Origin: JAVVEW01 sp032251045
Lineage (GTDB): Bacteria; Pseudomonadota; Gammaproteobacteria; Methylococcales; Methylomonadaceae
Reading direction: 5' to 3'
Length of the DNA stretch: 27,310 nucleotides
Assembly: GCA_032251045.1 (NCBI GenBank)
Contig: JAVVEW010000035.1
Coordinates: forward strand, 1 to 27,310
Part shown: in pieces, positions 17,010-25,606 of the stretch
Layout of the letters: each line of letters begins with the position of its first letter
Numbering within the stretch: position 1 is the stretch's first letter
Notes under the pieces: model-generated
What the model saw: the letters and a program-made list of their open reading frames with translations, nothing else
The model's database searches: none
What the model was told of the DNA's origin: nothing
Program-made: the position numbers and the translations under genes

Positions 17010-17035
17010 CATTCCCAGTCTGGAGATTGGGAATG
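17010..17035. repeat. Near-perfect palindrome (REP-like dyad)
   Basis: CATTCCCA (17010-17017) and TGGGAATG (17028-17035) form a perfect dyad. The intervening bases are also largely self-complementary (TCT/AGA), giving an almost continuous palindrome. It lies between the GT2 and AAA-ATPase-like genes and resembles the CCCAGTCTGGAGA-type short dispersed palindromes seen in several bacterial genomes. Confidence 0.55.
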
Positions 17036-17121
17036 AGATGTTTCATCCAGCACATGCTGTTTGTCAAAGGTTTAACGACTGTACTGCGCGTCGGCGTTGT
17101 GTGCCTATCCATCCGCATGTC

Positions 17122-18696
17122 CTACAGCGTCAGCCAATCCATTTGCACTAAATTGCGGGCATGTGGGTTAAAAATCAAACCCAGTTGGTGGATGTGTTGG
17201 CCTTCCTGTTGCCGCGCCAGGTATTTTTGCGCGTAGTGTTTGTCCTGGATTTGTTTGAGTGCCGGATTGGGGTCTTGTGCCTGGTAATCTTTGGTTTTAT
17301 CCAGTTTGATTTCGGTGACATAAATATGATCACCCAGCAGGATAGTGAGATCGGCTTGCCCGTGATGACTTAGGTCTTCGGGGATCACGGTGGCGTTAAT
17401 ACTGGAAACCCAGGCATACAGCACCGAGGCATAATAGCCTTCGGCATGGGGTAAGTCGTTGTGCGTGAAATTGCGCCAGGGGACACCGGCAAATAAAGAT
17501 TGGATGTGTTGTTGAATGGCGGGGAAGTCGGCGTTAAATAAGGCGTTATAGAGCGACTTTTGATAACTGATGGGCTCAAATTGTTGGCTGTAGTCGGTAA
17601 ACAGTTGATTGTTAAGCGCCAGTTTGACTTCTTTATTGGGTACCCGTAGACGGTAGACTTGTCCCCCCCAAGGCGACTCTTCTACCTGGTCAAGGGTTAA
17701 ATAACCCGCCTGATACAGCAGTGTAATCGGGTGAATTTGCTCAATGTCGAACGAGTCGAGGATTTCCTCGCCAACTTCGATTTTTTCTAAATCCGGCAGA
17801 AAGTAACGTTTTTGCCGGAATAGTTTCATTAAAAAACTGGGATTGCCGGTTTCAAACCAGTAGTTGCGGTAGCTTTGATGTTCGCTGATAAATAGCAGAA
17901 TGTCGAAGGGGTTGTACACAGCTTCACCGAGGAACTGGTAACCGTTGTACCATTCTTTGAGTTTGGCCCAATCAATCCCGGCTAGATGCTCGGCAAAAGC
18001 AGTCTCTAAGTCGCTTTGCGTGTAGCCACACAGGGTCGCATAGTCTTTGGACAGGGTGATGTCTTTAAGTTGATTCATGCCGCTGAATAAACTGACTTTG
18101 GAAAATTTGGTCACGCCAGTCATCAAGACAAATTGCAAATAGGCATCTTGTCCCTTCAGTACCGAGTAGATGTTTTTTAAGCCGTCACGGATGGGTGCGG
18201 CGAGGTCGGGCTGGTCGATATTGTCTAAAATCGGTTTGTCATATTCATCGACGAGTACGACGACTTTTTGGCCATAGTGCTGGGCGGCGTTTTGAATCAG
18301 TTGGGCTAAATAGCCCGCCGGGTCATGCTGCGAAAATGGATCACAGGTAATGTTTAGCCTAGTTTGATTGTCTTTGAGTAGGTTGTAGATGGCTTGATCC
18401 AGCTCGGTGCGCGAGGCAATCACACCATTGGCAAAGTTCAAATGAATGACGGGATAGCTTGTTGACCAATCCCATTTGTCTTCGATGTACAGCCCCTGAA
18501 ACAAGTCCCGTCGGCCTTCAAACAGATTTTTGCAGGTGTCGAGCAACAGGCTTTTGCCAAAGCGGCGCGGGCGCGAGAGAAAATAACGCCCTAACACCTG
18601 GGTCATTTGATGGATCAGCGGAGTTTTATCGATATAGACATAGTCGTCTTCACGAATCGCGCTAAAGGTTTGGATGCCAATGGGGAGTTTTTTCAT
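17122..18696 (-). CDS. AAA-ATPase-like / PD-(D/E)XK nuclease (DUF1703) protein
   Basis: A 524-residue protein of the widespread AAA-ATPase_like + PDDEXK_9 family. The N-terminus (MKKLPIGIQTFSAIRE, YVYIDKT) leads to a P-loop (RRFGKS, 44-49), with a Walker B-like LVDEYDKP at 148-154 and the helix pattern TGVTKFSKVSLFSGMNQLKDIT in between. The C-terminal nuclease-like domain shows D449 (GQADLTILL), then E462 and K464 (VTEIKLDK), the D...ExK signature. No function has been settled for the family; it often occurs in many copies per genome and is suspected to be mobile or selfish. The ATG at 18696 has a C-rich stretch instead of a ribosome-binding site just upstream. A palindrome-rich repeat adjoins its start. 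Confidence 0.88.
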   Translation of the reverse strand: MKKLPIGIQTFSAIREDDYVYIDKTPLIHQMTQVLGRYFLSRPRRFGKSLLLDTCKNLFEGRRDLFQGLYIEDKWDWSTSYPVIHLNFANGVIASRTELDQAIYNLLKDNQTRLNITCDPFSQHDPAGYLAQLIQNAAQHYGQKVVVLVDEYDKPILDNIDQPDLAAPIRDGLKNIYSVLKGQDAYLQFVLMTGVTKFSKVSLFSGMNQLKDITLSKDYATLCGYTQSDLETAFAEHLAGIDWAKLKEWYNGYQFLGEAVYNPFDILLFISEHQSYRNYWFETGNPSFLMKLFRQKRYFLPDLEKIEVGEEILDSFDIEQIHPITLLYQAGYLTLDQVEESPWGGQVYRLRVPNKEVKLALNNQLFTDYSQQFEPISYQKSLYNALFNADFPAIQQHIQSLFAGVPWRNFTHNDLPHAEGYYASVLYAWVSSINATVIPEDLSHHGQADLTILLGDHIYVTEIKLDKTKDYQAQDPNPALKQIQDKHYAQKYLARQQEGQHIHQLGLIFNPHARNLVQMDWLTL

Positions 18697-18707
18697 AAGG
18701 GGGGCTC

Positions 18708-18901
18708 AAGTAACCGTTCACAGCCTGAAAAAATCCCCGTCAATCCCCCTTTGAAAAAGGTGGAAGCAGGTAGGGCAGGCTCTTGCCAGCCTGTACGTCG
18801 CGATAGCGAACGATGCGCCTTCTGGCATCGGCATGTCCTGTCAATTGACGTATCTTTAGGGTTAATCTCGTGAACGCCTACCTTCTCAATGTAGGCGTTC
18901 A
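18708..18901. repeat. Palindrome cluster (REP/BIME- or MITE-like composite)
   Basis: The 226-bp gap between the AAA-ATPase-like gene and iorB is packed with dyads: CAGGCT/AGCCTG (18776-18793), TCGC/GCGA (18798-18809), CGATGC/GCATCG (18811-18830), and an 11-bp perfect arm pair TGAACGCCTAC/GTAGGCGTTCA (18871-18901). AAGTAACCGTTCA at one side (18708-18720) and TGAACG at the other give inverted ends. The dispersed repeat copy 2 lies inside. No credible coding frame was seen. Confidence 0.6.
18841..18876 (-). repeat. Dispersed repeat, copy 2
   Basis: Minus-strand copy of the block at 8448-8485. It shares CGTTCA, GATTAACCCTAAA and ATACGTCAATTGA in the same order, with two substitutions and a 2-nt indel. 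Confidence 0.8.
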
Positions 18902-18922
18902 TGTATGCAGGCACTGCTGGCC

Positions 18923-21238
18923 TTAATCGTCGGAAGGTAATAATTGCTGACCAATCGGCAGGTTGCGAATGCGTTTGCCGGTGGCGGCGAAAATAGCATT
19001 ACACAACGCCGGCGCGATGGGTGGCACGCCCGGCTCGCCAACACCGCCTAAAGGCGCGTCATAGTCCGTACATGGCACGCTATGCACGCGAATTTCACGC
19101 GGTGCGGCATCGATGCCCAGCAACGGATAATCATGAAAATTACTTTGTTGCACAGCGCCGTTCTTGAAGCTGATTTCGCCATAAAGCGTTGAGGTCAGTG
19201 CCATGATGCAGGCGCCTTCCAATTGTGCCCGTATCCGTTCGGGATTGACCTGAGGCCCGCAATCGACGGCAATATCAACCCGCGGCAAGGTCAGTTTGCC
19301 TTGGTCGTCCACGATCACCTCGATAACCACGGCGACATAGGTGACAAAACTGTAATGCGCGGCCAGACCCAGACCGTGCCCATTGGGCAGGGTGCGTCCC
19401 CAGCCGGCCTGTTCGGTTACGGTATCGATAACCTTGCGCAGCCGCCCGGTATCTAACGGATAACGCTCTGGCGATTCACCATGATTCCATTGATCGTTCA
19501 GGGCGCGTGGGTCGATTTGCCGGGGCGGGCCGATCAATTCCAACAAACAGGCTTTGTGATCACGCCCTGAGGCTGCCGCCAATTCGGCAATGAATGATTG
19601 CACCGCGAAGGCGTGAGGAATGTTGGCCACCGAACGAAACCAGCCAATGCGGGTATGTGAAACCGCTTCGGGATTTTCGATTTGGATATTGGGAATCACA
19701 AACGGCACATTGACCACGCCCATGCCCAGTTCCACTGCCATCAGTTGCGTTTGACCTTGCGCAAATGTGGCGGAGATGCTGGGTGCGGCACTGCGATGCC
19801 GCCAGGCGGTTACCTGGCCTTGATTGTTTAACGCGCCTTCCAGACGGTCTTGTGACACGGCATGATAATAAGCGTGTTGGATATCGTCTTCTCGCGTCCA
19901 GGTCACTTTGACCGGACGGCCTTGCATGGCTTTGGACAACAACGCCGCTTCCACCACATAATCGGGCATGGATTTGCGGCCAAAGCCGCCGCCTAGCAAG
20001 GTGACATGCAAAGTGACTTGGTCGATGGGCAGCTTTAACCATTTGGCGACGCGCTCCCGCGCCAGCTGTGGAGCCTGGGTGCAGGTATAAACCTGACATT
20101 GGCCGTGTTGGATTTGCGCGGTGGCGGCAGGCGGTTCCATGGGCGCCTGAGCCAGATGCGGCACATAATAGTCGGCGCTCACGGTTTGCGTGGCTTCATT
20201 CAGGGCCGTTTGCGCATCGCCCACGCTGCGCACCACTTTGCCCGGTTTGCGCACGGCGGTGGCCAATTGGGCGCGGTAGGCATCGGAATCATAGTCTGCG
20301 TGTTCGCCTAATTCCCAGTCAATATTCAGCTTCTTGCGCCCTTGTATCGCCGCCCAGGTGTTGCGGGCGATGACCGCGACGCCACCGAGGGGATGATGGT
20401 CGGCGGGCAGCGGGCTGGATGGCAGTTCAACCACTTTCAGCACCCCCGGAACTTTCAGCGCCGCCTCGGCGTGGTAACCGCGCACTTTAGCGCCCAGCAC
20501 TTTGGGGCGAGCGACCACGGCGTAAAGCTGGCCGTCCAGGCGGACATCGATGCCATAACCGGCCTGGCCTTGAACGATATGCCCGGCATCATAGACGCCG
20601 ACATTGCCTTGGCCGATATAGCGAAAGGCGGAAGGCTTTTTCAGTTGTAGCGTATCGCGTTCGGGAATCGGTAGCTTGGCGGCGCGTTCGGCCAGTTCGC
20701 CATAACTGGCGCGTCGGCGCGATGCCGTATGCACTACCTGGTGCAGTTCGGTACTCAGCTCGGCGGCGGGCACTTGCCATTGCTCGGCGGCGGCCTGGAT
20801 CAACATCTGCCGCGCCGCCGCGCCAACCCGGCGCATGGGTTGAAAAAAATGCCGCAAACTGCGCGAGCCGTCGGTGTCTTGGTTGCCGAAGGTCGGCTCG
20901 TCGCCCGGTGCTTGCTTGACCTTGACATGCCACCAATTGGCGTCCAGCTCATCGGCCACCACCATGGGCAGGCTGGTGCGCACGCCCTGGCCCATTTCCG
21001 AGCGATGGCAGATGATAGTCACCGTGTTGTCGGAGGCGATGGCGACAAAAATTAAAGGATTATCGACCCAACCGTGCGGCATGGCGTCGGCGCCGTATGC
21101 GCGAGGGCTGTCGGGTTGGGTTTCATCGCCAAAACTCGGCACCGGAAGGCCGGCCGCCAGCACCAGGCCGGATAGCGCGAATTGTTGCAGAAAAGCGCGG
21201 CGGCTGATATTGACCAGGGTTATGTCAGGCGTGTTCAT
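18923..21238 (-). CDS. iorB: Molybdopterin-binding subunit, isoquinoline 1-oxidoreductase beta type
   Basis: The large catalytic subunit (771 residues) of a xanthine-oxidase-family hydroxylase. The ATG at 21238 has AGGAGG four nt upstream and overlaps the iorA stop (ATGA); a longer frame extends to 21532 but only as a shadow of iorA. The N-terminus has a twin-arginine signal (SRRAFLQ at 12-18, then a hydrophobic stretch), so the folded complex is probably exported. Family motifs include GQGVRTSLPMVVADEL, GGGFGRKSMPDY, VKVTWTREDDIQ, and GGVGEPGVPPIAPA near the end, with the catalytic glutamate in GEPG. Substrates of related enzymes are N-heterocycles or aldehydes; the real substrate here is unknown. 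Confidence 0.9.
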   Translation of the reverse strand: MNTPDITLVNISRRAFLQQFALSGLVLAAGLPVPSFGDETQPDSPRAYGADAMPHGWVDNPLIFVAIASDNTVTIICHRSEMGQGVRTSLPMVVADELDANWWHVKVKQAPGDEPTFGNQDTDGSRSLRHFFQPMRRVGAAARQMLIQAAAEQWQVPAAELSTELHQVVHTASRRRASYGELAERAAKLPIPERDTLQLKKPSAFRYIGQGNVGVYDAGHIVQGQAGYGIDVRLDGQLYAVVARPKVLGAKVRGYHAEAALKVPGVLKVVELPSSPLPADHHPLGGVAVIARNTWAAIQGRKKLNIDWELGEHADYDSDAYRAQLATAVRKPGKVVRSVGDAQTALNEATQTVSADYYVPHLAQAPMEPPAATAQIQHGQCQVYTCTQAPQLARERVAKWLKLPIDQVTLHVTLLGGGFGRKSMPDYVVEAALLSKAMQGRPVKVTWTREDDIQHAYYHAVSQDRLEGALNNQGQVTAWRHRSAAPSISATFAQGQTQLMAVELGMGVVNVPFVIPNIQIENPEAVSHTRIGWFRSVANIPHAFAVQSFIAELAAASGRDHKACLLELIGPPRQIDPRALNDQWNHGESPERYPLDTGRLRKVIDTVTEQAGWGRTLPNGHGLGLAAHYSFVTYVAVVIEVIVDDQGKLTLPRVDIAVDCGPQVNPERIRAQLEGACIMALTSTLYGEISFKNGAVQQSNFHDYPLLGIDAAPREIRVHSVPCTDYDAPLGGVGEPGVPPIAPALCNAIFAATGKRIRNLPIGQQLLPSDD

Positions 21239-21702
21239 ACATCCTCCTGCAAGGTTTTGGCCGCCTGTTTGATCGCGGCGCGGATTCTGGGGTAGGTTCC
21301 GCAGCGGCATAGATTGGCGCGCATGGCCTGGTCGATATCGGCATCGCTGGGCTGGGGGTTTTGTTGCAGTAGCAGGGTGGCGGACATGATTTGTCCGGAC
21401 TGACAATAACCGCATTGCGGGACATTCAGGGCAACCCAGGCGGACTGCACCTTGGCGCCGACGCTGTTCTGGCTGATCGCTTCGATGGTGGTGACATGTT
21501 GCCCCTGTAGTTTGCCAATTGGCGTGACACAAGCGCGTACGGCCTGACCTTCGACATGCACGGTACAGACGCCGCAGGCGGAAATGCCACAGCCGAATTT
21601 GGTGCCGGTCAGTCCCAGCTCATCGCGCAGCGCCCAGAGTAAAGGCGTATCGTCGGGAAGCGTTAAGGTTTTAGGTTCGCCATTGATGGTTAGTTTAATC
21701 AT
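21235..21702 (-). CDS. iorA: [2Fe-2S] subunit, isoquinoline 1-oxidoreductase alpha type
   Basis: A small electron-transfer subunit of 155 residues with two [2Fe-2S] clusters. The plant-type cluster is C38, C43, C46 and C58 (GCGISACGVCTVHV...ACVTP). The second uses C97, C100, C132 and C134 (CGYCQSGQIMSA...CRCGTYPRIRAAI). Electrons from the molybdenum centre of IorB pass through these. GGAG lies six nt before the ATG at 21702. The gene overlaps xdhC by 8 nt and iorB by 4 nt, so all are surely one transcript. No cytochrome c acceptor gene, found beside some related enzymes, is in view. Confidence 0.93.
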   Translation of the reverse strand: MIKLTINGEPKTLTLPDDTPLLWALRDELGLTGTKFGCGISACGVCTVHVEGQAVRACVTPIGKLQGQHVTTIEAISQNSVGAKVQSAWVALNVPQCGYCQSGQIMSATLLLQQNPQPSDADIDQAMRANLCRCGTYPRIRAAIKQAAKTLQEDV

Positions 21703-22498
21703 GTTGCTCTCCAGGCTGGTTGTTCGCTAGGGTCATGGCGCTGCCGCCGCGCCTGATCATGACCATTTCGCTGATAATCGACAACGCGATTTCAGTCGGC
21801 TCGATGCCGCCTAACGCCAGGCCCGCTGGGGCGCGTAGCCGGGCCAGTTGCACGTCGTTGAAACCTTCGGATTTAAGTCTTTGTTTGATCAGGCCGGCCC
21901 GTTGCTGGCTGGCTACCAGCCCGATATAGCCAGTCGCACAGCTCAGCGCTTGGCTGATGGCGTGATAATCGCCTTTATGATGACTTGCAATCACGACAAA
22001 ATCGTTGTCGTTCGGTTTAAGCTGTTGGTAGTGGGGGTCATCAACAATCAGCCGGCAAGTGCCGGGCAAGTCGTTAGCGCGGGCATGGGCATCGATCACC
22101 AGCACGGCAAAACCCGCCGCATCGGCAAAACGCGCTAACGCTTCAACGATGCGCCCGTTGCCGGTCAACCAAACACGCGGCTTGGGCATGACCGGTTCGA
22201 CAAACACGCGCATGTGGCCGCCGCAGGGCATGCCGGCGCCAAAAAATTCATCATTCAGATCCACCTCAATCATGGCCGCTTGCCCGGATTGTAACGAACT
22301 TAACGCGGCGCTGATTACCATAGCCTGAGCACAGCCGCCGCCCACCCAGCCGATTAAGACCTGCCCCGAAGCATCGATCAGCGCCTTGGCGCCGGGTTTG
22401 GCCGAGGCCGAGCCAAATATTTCTACCACCGTGGCCAGGGCATAAGGGGTGCTTGCTTGACTGAATTCAAGTTGTTGTTTCAGTAGTTCGGTATTCAA
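21695..22498 (-). CDS. XdhC/CoxI-family molybdenum cofactor maturation protein
   Basis: A 267-residue protein of the XdhC/CoxI family, which binds the molybdenum cofactor, helps sulfurate it and delivers it to xanthine-oxidase-family enzymes. It has GWVGGGCAQ (50-58) and GMPCGGHMRVFVEP (about 89-102) in the N-terminal XdhC domain. A Rossmann-like half follows, ending with RAPAGLALGGIEPTEIALSIISEMV, the C-terminal XdhC signature. The start appears to be TTG at 22498, overlapping the TGA of mocA (TTGA, 22495-22498); the next in-frame Met is too far inside the domain. The unusual start codon may lower expression relative to the enzyme subunits. Confidence 0.9.
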   Translation of the reverse strand: MNTELLKQQLEFSQASTPYALATVVEIFGSASAKPGAKALIDASGQVLIGWVGGGCAQAMVISAALSSLQSGQAAMIEVDLNDEFFGAGMPCGGHMRVFVEPVMPKPRVWLTGNGRIVEALARFADAAGFAVLVIDAHARANDLPGTCRLIVDDPHYQQLKPNDNDFVVIASHHKGDYHAISQALSCATGYIGLVASQQRAGLIKQRLKSEGFNDVQLARLRAPAGLALGGIEPTEIALSIISEMVMIRRGGSAMTLANNQPGEQHD

Positions 22499-23082
22499 GG
22501 GTCTGTCCGGTGATGTTTTGCTAGATCTTCGGGGCGGTCAATGTCTTGCAGTACGCCGGGATCATCAACCGGGATGCGCAGCAGTGCATGTTGTGCCGAT
22601 TCTAACAAGGGTTTTGCGCCGGCATCTCCGGTCAGGCTGGACAGAGCAGGGTAATAGGATTGAGCAAAGCCTACCGGATGACCGCGTTGATGGTGGTAAA
22701 ACGGCGCCGCAAGCGGCGCGCCGTGGCGCAGCGCAGCAGCGACTTTGGCGATGCTGGCAGGTTGTATCCAGGGCATATCAGCCAGGGCAATTAGCCAGCC
22801 GCAGGTGTTGGGCGTAGCTTTTATGGCGTGAGATAAACTGATGCCCATGCCTTGCGCGGCATGGGGGCAGGTCAGAACTTTTGCCCCTTGTGCTTCGAGC
22901 TGCCGAGCTAGTTGTGTGGCACCTGGGCGCACGACTACCCAGACCTGATCGACTGAGCTGGCTAGATTGCGGCAGGCATGTTCGGCCACGGATAAAGCGT
23001 CGGATAAAGGTTGACGTAATTTATCCGCGCCGAAGCGGCGACTATTGCCTGCGGCCAATAAGATGCCGACCAGATCGGGCAT
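22495..23082 (-). CDS. mocA: MocA-like molybdenum cofactor cytidylyltransferase
   Basis: A 195-residue nucleotidyltransferase (NTP_transf_3 fold). LLAAGNSRRFGADKL (8-22) is the nucleotide-binding signature, ADMPW (101-105) the metal-binding segment, and RGHPVGF (133-139) and GDAGAKPLL complete the MocA-like pattern. It probably adds CMP to molybdopterin to make the cytosine dinucleotide cofactor that IorAB-type enzymes need. It is first in the mocA-xdhC-iorA-iorB overlap chain, which fits this role well. CTP versus GTP preference (MocA or MobA) is judged from context as much as sequence. There is no strong ribosome-binding site at the ATG at 23082. Confidence 0.85.
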   Translation of the reverse strand: MPDLVGILLAAGNSRRFGADKLRQPLSDALSVAEHACRNLASSVDQVWVVVRPGATQLARQLEAQGAKVLTCPHAAQGMGISLSHAIKATPNTCGWLIALADMPWIQPASIAKVAAALRHGAPLAAPFYHHQRGHPVGFAQSYYPALSSLTGDAGAKPLLESAQHALLRIPVDDPGVLQDIDRPEDLAKHHRTDP

Positions 23083-23111
23083 GGAGAAGGCGCGGAGCTT
23101 AAATGCAAGAT

Positions 23112-23133
23112 GCCTCGGCGCAAGCGCCGAAGC
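23112..23133 (-). terminator. GC-rich hairpin between the small membrane protein gene and mocA
   Basis: Stem TCGGCG/CGCCGA (23115-23130) with a CAAG loop, extended by two more pairs beyond one mismatch. It lies just after the stop of the upstream membrane protein gene. There is no T-run, so it may be an attenuating or mRNA-processing hairpin rather than a full terminator. Confidence 0.35.
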
Positions 23134-23141
23134 TTGAGCAA

Positions 23142-23468
23142 TCAGGCTTTGGTCTGTTCGGCCAGTTGATTGAATTGCTCGACCTTGGCTTTGCCGGTAG
23201 CAATCAGGTCCAAACCGGTATCGAGCAATAATTTAACCAGCTCGGGCATTTTGTAGGCGCTGTAGGCTAAATAACCCACGGCAGGCAAAGCGATGAATGC
23301 GGCAACCAAGCTGTTCAGGCCCAAGACTGACAGTAGTTTGATCAACAGCACGGCCAGATCTAAAGGCAGTAAGACCAGAACGCCGAAATAAACCAGTACG
23401 GTGAAGGTGAAAATGACAAATAGGACAAATTGCAGCAGTCTTACCAAAGCGACATTGATGTTTTGCAT
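23142..23468 (-). CDS. Small membrane protein of unknown function
   Basis: A 108-residue protein, taken from the ATG at 23468 (MQNINVALVRLL); an extension to 23522 would need TTG and adds 18 unlikely residues. It has strong membrane helices (LLQFVLFVIFTFTVLVYFGVLVLL, and around SLVAAFIALPAVGYLAY) and a soluble amphipathic tail of about 35 residues ending in VEQFNQLAEQTKA. I do not recognise the family. It lies between cysS (82 bp upstream) and mocA (59 bp downstream), all on the same strand, so it could share a transcript with either. Confidence 0.6.
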   Translation of the reverse strand: MQNINVALVRLLQFVLFVIFTFTVLVYFGVLVLLPLDLAVLLIKLLSVLGLNSLVAAFIALPAVGYLAYSAYKMPELVKLLLDTGLDLIATGKAKVEQFNQLAEQTKA

Positions 23469-23550
23469 GGTTGGTCTCGTATGGGATGGATTACAAAATC
23501 GAATTATTTTAACACTTTTCAACTTGGGAGCTTATTCAATGCGCTAATGC

Positions 23551-24939
23551 TTAACCGCGCCGCCAAGTTGTTTTTCCGCCAGGCTTGTCTTCCAGAATTA
23601 CGCCTTGTTCGGCCAGGGTGTCACGAATGCGGTCGGCTTCGGCATAGTTCTTGGCTTTTTTGGCGGCCAGACGTGCCTGAATTTGTTGGGTGATGTCGGC
23701 TTCGGATAGTTCACCCTCAGCGTTGCCGCCGGTTTTCAGAAAGTGCTCCGGGTCGTCCTGCAGTAGACCTAACAAGCTTCCTAAACTTTTCAGAGAGTAG
23801 GCCAGATTTTGCGCCTGTTTTGCATCGGACGCTCTGACTTTATTTAACTGTCGGGCCAGATCGAACAGAACCGACAGCGCTACCGGGGTGTTCAGGTCAT
23901 CGTTCATGGCTTGTTCAAAACGAGCTTTGAAGTCGCTGTCCATGGCGCCTTGATCAGCATTCAGCCCGCGCAAAGCGGTATATAACCGGGTCAATGCCGC
24001 ACCGGCCTCGATCAGATTGTCTTCGGAGTAATTCAACGGACTCCGGTAATGGCTGGCGATGATGAAATAGCGGATGACTTCGCCCGAGTAAGATTTCAGC
24101 ACTTCGCGCACGGTAAAGAAATTGCCCAGGGATTTGGACATCTTTTCTTCGTTGATACGGACAAAGCCATTATGCAGCCAATAGTTGACGAATTTTTCCC
24201 CGGTCGCGCCTTCGGATTGGGCAATTTCGTTTTCATGATGGGGAAACTGTAAATCCATACCGCCGCCGTGAATATCGAACTGCGCGCCCAGGCAGCCGGT
24301 GGACATGGCCGAGCATTCAATATGCCAGCCGGGCCGGCCTTCGCCCCAAGGTGATGACCAGGCAGGTTCGCCGGGTTTGGCCATTTTCCACAGTACGAAA
24401 TCTAAGGGATCGCGTTTAGCCTGATCGACATCGACCCGTTCGCCGGCGTTGAGTTGATCAGGATTTTTTCCGGAAAGCCGTCCGTAACCTGGAAAACTGT
24501 TGACTGCGTAGAACACATCACCGTTGCCGCCGACATAGGCATGGCCGTTGGCCAACAGACGCTCGATCATGCTGATGATGGCGGTCAGATTATCGGTGGC
24601 TTTGGGTTCGCGATCGGGCGGTAATACTGACAGGGCGCGCTCGTCTTCGTGCATTGCAGCGATATAGCGGCTGGTCAGCGCTTGAATGGATTCGCCGTTC
24701 TGATCGGCGCGTTGAATGATTTTATCGTCAATATCGGTGACATTGCGCACATAGGTCAGGTCATAACCTAAGTGGCGGAAATAGCGCGCCAGGGTATCGA
24801 ATACCACCATCACCCGGGCGTGCCCGATATGACAGTAGTCGTAAACGGTCATGCCGCACACATACATGCCGACCGAACCTTCAATACGGGGCTGAAAAAC
24901 GTCTTTGCTGCGGGTTAAGGTGTTGTAAAGCTTGAGCAT
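23551..24939 (-). CDS. cysS: Cysteinyl-tRNA synthetase
   Basis: CysRS charges tRNA-Cys with cysteine in the cytosol. The 462-residue length matches the bacterial enzyme. The class I motifs are present: HIGH at 37-40 and KMSKS at 266-270. The zinc ligands that select cysteine are C28, C209 (WHIECS), H234 and E238 (FPHHENE). The gene is divergent from the cyclophilin gene across a 73-bp gap, as in many gammaproteobacteria. No strong ribosome-binding site is seen before the ATG at 24939. Confidence 0.97.
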   Translation of the reverse strand: MLKLYNTLTRSKDVFQPRIEGSVGMYVCGMTVYDYCHIGHARVMVVFDTLARYFRHLGYDLTYVRNVTDIDDKIIQRADQNGESIQALTSRYIAAMHEDERALSVLPPDREPKATDNLTAIISMIERLLANGHAYVGGNGDVFYAVNSFPGYGRLSGKNPDQLNAGERVDVDQAKRDPLDFVLWKMAKPGEPAWSSPWGEGRPGWHIECSAMSTGCLGAQFDIHGGGMDLQFPHHENEIAQSEGATGEKFVNYWLHNGFVRINEEKMSKSLGNFFTVREVLKSYSGEVIRYFIIASHYRSPLNYSEDNLIEAGAALTRLYTALRGLNADQGAMDSDFKARFEQAMNDDLNTPVALSVLFDLARQLNKVRASDAKQAQNLAYSLKSLGSLLGLLQDDPEHFLKTGGNAEGELSEADITQQIQARLAAKKAKNYAEADRIRDTLAEQGVILEDKPGGKTTWRRG

Positions 24940-25012
24940 GGGTGTGGTAAGCTTATTTTGTTAAACGTTACAGTTTAAACCATTTATTGTTGTCATTCAT
25001 CCTGGGGGAATC

Positions 25013-25594
25013 ATGTTTCGACTCGTTGTATTATTAGTGGCTAGCCTGATTTCCACGCCTTCTTTTTCGGAAAACACTGTTATGTCTACCCAACCTAAAG
25101 TTCAATTCACTACCAGTCTAGGTCAATTTGTTATCGCGCTCGATGCCGAAAAAGCGCCCAAAACGACTGAAAATTTCTTGCGCTATGTGCGTGAAGGTTT
25201 CTACGAGGGAACGATTTTTCACCGCGTGATTCCAGATTTTATGGCGCAAGGTGGCGGTTTTGACAGTTCTTTTACGCAAAAAAGTACTCATGAGCCGATT
25301 GAAAACGAAGCGGCTAATGGCTTGAAAAATACCCGCGGCAGTATCGCTATGGCGCGTACCAGTGACCCACATTCAGCAACGGCGCAGTTTTTTATCAATT
25401 ATAAGGACAATGATTTTCTCAACCATACCGCCCCGAATGCGCGTGGCTTTGGTTATGCCGTGTTCGGTGAAGTGGTTGAGGGTATGGCGGTGGTTGATGC
25501 CATGGCTGATGGGCCAGCCGGTAACCGAGGTATGCATCAGGATGTGCCGAAAACCGATATCGTGATCGAAAAAGCGCAAATCATTGGCGAATAA
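25013..25594 (+). CDS. Peptidyl-prolyl cis-trans isomerase, cyclophilin type, with signal peptide
   Basis: A cyclophilin that speeds proline isomerisation during protein folding (193 residues). FHRVIPDFMAQGG (69-81) and the later SATAQFFINYKDNDFL are the active-site signatures. The N-terminus (MFRLVVLLVASLISTPSFSEN) is a clear signal peptide, with probable cleavage after SFS, so it should be periplasmic (PpiA-like). This is notable because the same position between cysS and lpxH in E. coli is held by cytosolic PpiB. GGGGGAA sits about 5 nt before the ATG at 25013. An internal ATG (25082, Met24) could make a cytosolic form but has a poor site. Confidence 0.93.
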   Translation: MFRLVVLLVASLISTPSFSENTVMSTQPKVQFTTSLGQFVIALDAEKAPKTTENFLRYVREGFYEGTIFHRVIPDFMAQGGGFDSSFTQKSTHEPIENEAANGLKNTRGSIAMARTSDPHSATAQFFINYKDNDFLNHTAPNARGFGYAVFGEVVEGMAVVDAMADGPAGNRGMHQDVPKTDIVIEKAQIIGE

Positions 25595-25606
25595 GCCTCA
25601 TAGCGC

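Noticed and set aside
21239..21532. N-terminal extension of the iorB frame by 98 residues
   Set aside because: It lies wholly inside iorA, is arginine/proline-rich shadow sequence, and the ATG at 21238 has a strong ribosome-binding site and a Tat signal right after it.
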